Source: Borreliella americana (GTDB lineage: Bacteria; Spirochaetota; Spirochaetia; Borreliales; Borreliaceae). Taken from it: 42,740 bases of DNA. The stretch's first letter is position 1; every line of letters starts with the position of its first letter. Shown here one piece after another: positions 41,149-42,740 of this stretch. The notes below the pieces were generated by a model, which worked only from the letters and a program-made list of their open reading frames with translations, was not told the DNA's origin and ran no database searches. The translations under genes and the position numbers were made by a program. The stretch is from contig NZ_JAJNFB010000010.1 in the NCBI RefSeq assembly GCF_021043605.1, positions 1 to 42,740 of the forward strand, given 5' to 3'.

Positions 41149-42651
41149 ATGCGAAAAAGAAGTAGAAAAGTCAAAAATAATTTAGTTGTGCTTGAATCTA
41201 AAGAAAAAAAAGTTGGTATGTGGGGGATTTTTGCTCTTGTTTTAATTGTTTTAGGATTTATTGTTGCACCTTTGCTTCCAGGGATATTTGATAATGCTCA
41301 TTCATCTGGTTTAAAATTTGGTTCTTATAAAGGTCAACCTATTTACTATAAAAAAGATAGTAAGTTTGCCCAATATGTTAATTATTATTCAAATCTTTAT
41401 TCTAGATTGCAGGGCAATTCTAAAAATATTAATACAGATTATAATGCCTGGTATTTGGCATTTATGAAATATGTTGAAGATGTTGCTTTTTTGGACTTAG
41501 TAAAAAAATATAATTTTTATATTTCTAAAGAAATGCTAAATAAAAATTTACTTAGATCTCCAGAATATTTAGACTCTAGTGGAAATTTCAGTTCTAAAAG
41601 ATATAATAAAGCTTCTGATTATCAAAAAGTTAAAATTTATGATGATATGGTAGAAAATATATTGTTTTCTAATGTGAAAATTTTTTTAAATAGTAATTTG
41701 ATATTTCCCGATTCTATTTTTGATATGATTAAGGATATGAGTACTGTAGCAAGGCATATTTCATATCTTTCTCTTTCCTATAAGGATTTTTCCAATAAAG
41801 AGGTAATATCTTATGCTGAGAAAAATTTAAATTTATTTAAACGTTTATCGCTTGCGTCTATTCGTTTTAAAAATATGAATGATGCTCGGACTGCTTATGA
41901 TAAACTATTAAACAAGACTCCATTTGAAGAACTTGCTAAGCTTTATTCAGATGATATAGCTAATTTCAAGGGTGTTGTTTCTTTGGATAAGTATTATTTT
42001 GATTTAGATCTTAATGTTGAAAAGAAAGAAGATCTAAATTCTATTTTTTCTTTAAGAGAAGGTGAGTTTAGTAAGCCTATTAAGATTAAAAATAAAAATG
42101 AATATCAAATATATAAAGCATTTAGCAATGTTCATGATTTTGATAAAAATTTAGATCGTGATATTAGTTCTGTTAAAAATTACATTGAAACTTATGAACC
42201 AAGCGTTATTGAGGGTTATTTAGAAAATAAGCTATCTGATTTTCTTAGTGATGTTAAATTTAGTAATTTAAGCCAAGTTCTTGAAAAATATCAGCTTAGC
42301 TTAAAAGAAGAAATTGTTAATTTGTCTTATAATATTAATATTTACCCAAATGCTCTAAAGGAGTTAGTTGAGTTTAATAATAGTAAGTCTTTTTATGATA
42401 TTATTTTTGGATTAAAAGAAAATTCTTGGTCTAAGCCTTTTGTAGTAAATAAAAAAGTTTATTTATTTTTTCTCAATTCAGCTAAAAAAAGATCTAATCG
42501 GCTCAAAGAAAAAATCAAAAATGAAAAACTTCTTGACAATTTTAATATTGCAAATAGTGGTTTGATTACAGATTTTTTGCTGAATAAAAAAGATTTTGTT
42601 AATAATTTTAATGAGTCGTTTTTTGCTTTGCAAAACTTTAGTCAAAATTAA
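41149..42651 (+). CDS. Membrane-anchored PpiD/SurA-like periplasmic folding factor
   Basis: The 500-residue protein has a basic cytoplasmic N-terminus (MRKRSRKVKN), one membrane helix (about 24-47, WGIFALVLIVLGFIVAPLL) and a large extracytoplasmic part. Residues about 85-200 form a SurA-N-like helical chaperone domain. Residues about 230-320 resemble a parvulin domain, with TPFEELAKLYSDDIANFKG and IFSLREGEFSKPIKIKNKNE, though I cannot confirm catalytic residues. A second weaker copy may lie at 400-455 (GLKENSWSKPFVVNKKVYLF). The topology is that of PpiD, which helps fold proteins leaving the Sec translocon. Function is inferred from the family. Confidence 0.78.
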   Translation: MRKRSRKVKNNLVVLESKEKKVGMWGIFALVLIVLGFIVAPLLPGIFDNAHSSGLKFGSYKGQPIYYKKDSKFAQYVNYYSNLYSRLQGNSKNINTDYNAWYLAFMKYVEDVAFLDLVKKYNFYISKEMLNKNLLRSPEYLDSSGNFSSKRYNKASDYQKVKIYDDMVENILFSNVKIFLNSNLIFPDSIFDMIKDMSTVARHISYLSLSYKDFSNKEVISYAEKNLNLFKRLSLASIRFKNMNDARTAYDKLLNKTPFEELAKLYSDDIANFKGVVSLDKYYFDLDLNVEKKEDLNSIFSLREGEFSKPIKIKNKNEYQIYKAFSNVHDFDKNLDRDISSVKNYIETYEPSVIEGYLENKLSDFLSDVKFSNLSQVLEKYQLSLKEEIVNLSYNINIYPNALKELVEFNNSKSFYDIIFGLKENSWSKPFVVNKKVYLFFLNSAKKRSNRLKEKIKNEKLLDNFNIANSGLITDFLLNKKDFVNNFNESFFALQNFSQN

Positions 42652-42663
42652 GAAATAAATGTT

Positions 42664-42740
42664 ATGACAAAGGTTTTGGGTGTTAGTGCAATTGTTCTTA
42701 GTAAGGATAAAGAATTAATTTGGTTTTATAATTATTTTTA
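42664..42740 (+). CDS. Start of a hypothetical protein, cut by the window edge
   Basis: An open frame begins at ATG 42664 with MTKVLGVSAIVLSKDKELIW and runs to the last base, so only about 25 codons are visible. It lies 12 bases after the PpiD-like gene and is probably cotranscribed. The start resembles an actin/PilM-like or other conserved fold too weakly to name, so I give no function. Confidence 0.65.
   Translation, partial: MTKVLGVSAIVLSKDKELIWFYNYF

Noticed and set aside
1-42740. Mobile elements, CRISPR arrays, rRNA or riboswitches
   Set aside because: No transposase, integrase, repeated spacer pattern, rRNA segment or known riboswitch core was seen on either strand.

Overview
The window is a 42.7 kb piece of the linear chromosome of a Lyme-group Borrelia (Borreliella). 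The evidence is the very AT-rich, gene-dense DNA, a tmRNA whose tag reads AKNNNFTSSNLVMAA, a PUR-domain regulator of the BpuR type, and a gene order that matches my memory of B. burgdorferi B31 from about BB0084 down to BB0038, written in reverse of the usual numbering. I could not settle the species. There are 43 protein genes (one cut off at the right edge), one tmRNA and one tRNA-Gly. I saw no insertion sequence, prophage, CRISPR array, rRNA or recent insertion. No stretch without a gene exceeds 300 bases.

Left part (1-17.6 kb). A cysteine desulfurase gene on the minus strand is followed by a divergent two-gene unit of unknown function. Then comes one almost gapless minus-strand run of 13 genes, read from 17626 down to 3077: HAD phosphatase, M29 aminopeptidase, PAP2-like protein, a lipobox-bearing polytopic membrane protein, an RnfC-RnfD-like fusion, an RnfA/E-like protein, release factor 2 (with an intact programmed +1 frameshift), a tandem-PEGA membrane protein, FtsY, a secreted repeat protein, and a LolC/LolD/LolE-type lipoprotein transporter. 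It combines translation termination, SRP targeting and lipoprotein release with a strange Rnf relic.

Middle part (17.7-30.7 kb). Mostly plus-strand genes: Xaa-Pro aminopeptidase, a thioredoxin-fold protein without a CXXC, deformylase, Met-tRNA formyltransferase and a kinase-less PASTA protein; then rsmE (minus), trxA, ybeY, a CBS/CorC protein and a large TPR protein; then the glycolytic gap-pgk-tpiA set followed by secG. Peptide deformylation, formylation and aminopeptidase genes sit together, as expected for N-terminal protein processing.

Right part (30.7-42.7 kb). ung, a TrmH-type methyltransferase, two tandem YhhQ-like transporters (one clearly degenerate at key residues), ssrA, tRNA-Gly(UCC), the PUR-domain regulator, rnhB, a short SMC-like ATPase that appears to lack the hinge, two envelope proteins of unknown role, phoU, cheR, a PpiD/SurA-like membrane-anchored folding factor and the start of one more gene.

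The most interesting signals are the Rnf/Nqr-like proteins that have lost every cofactor ligand I looked for, the hinge-less SMC, a PASTA gene that seems to start at AUU, a probably leaderless transcript at 1462, and several palindromes and tandem repeats in promoter regions. Family alignments were done from memory without tools, so residue-level losses should be confirmed by a profile alignment.
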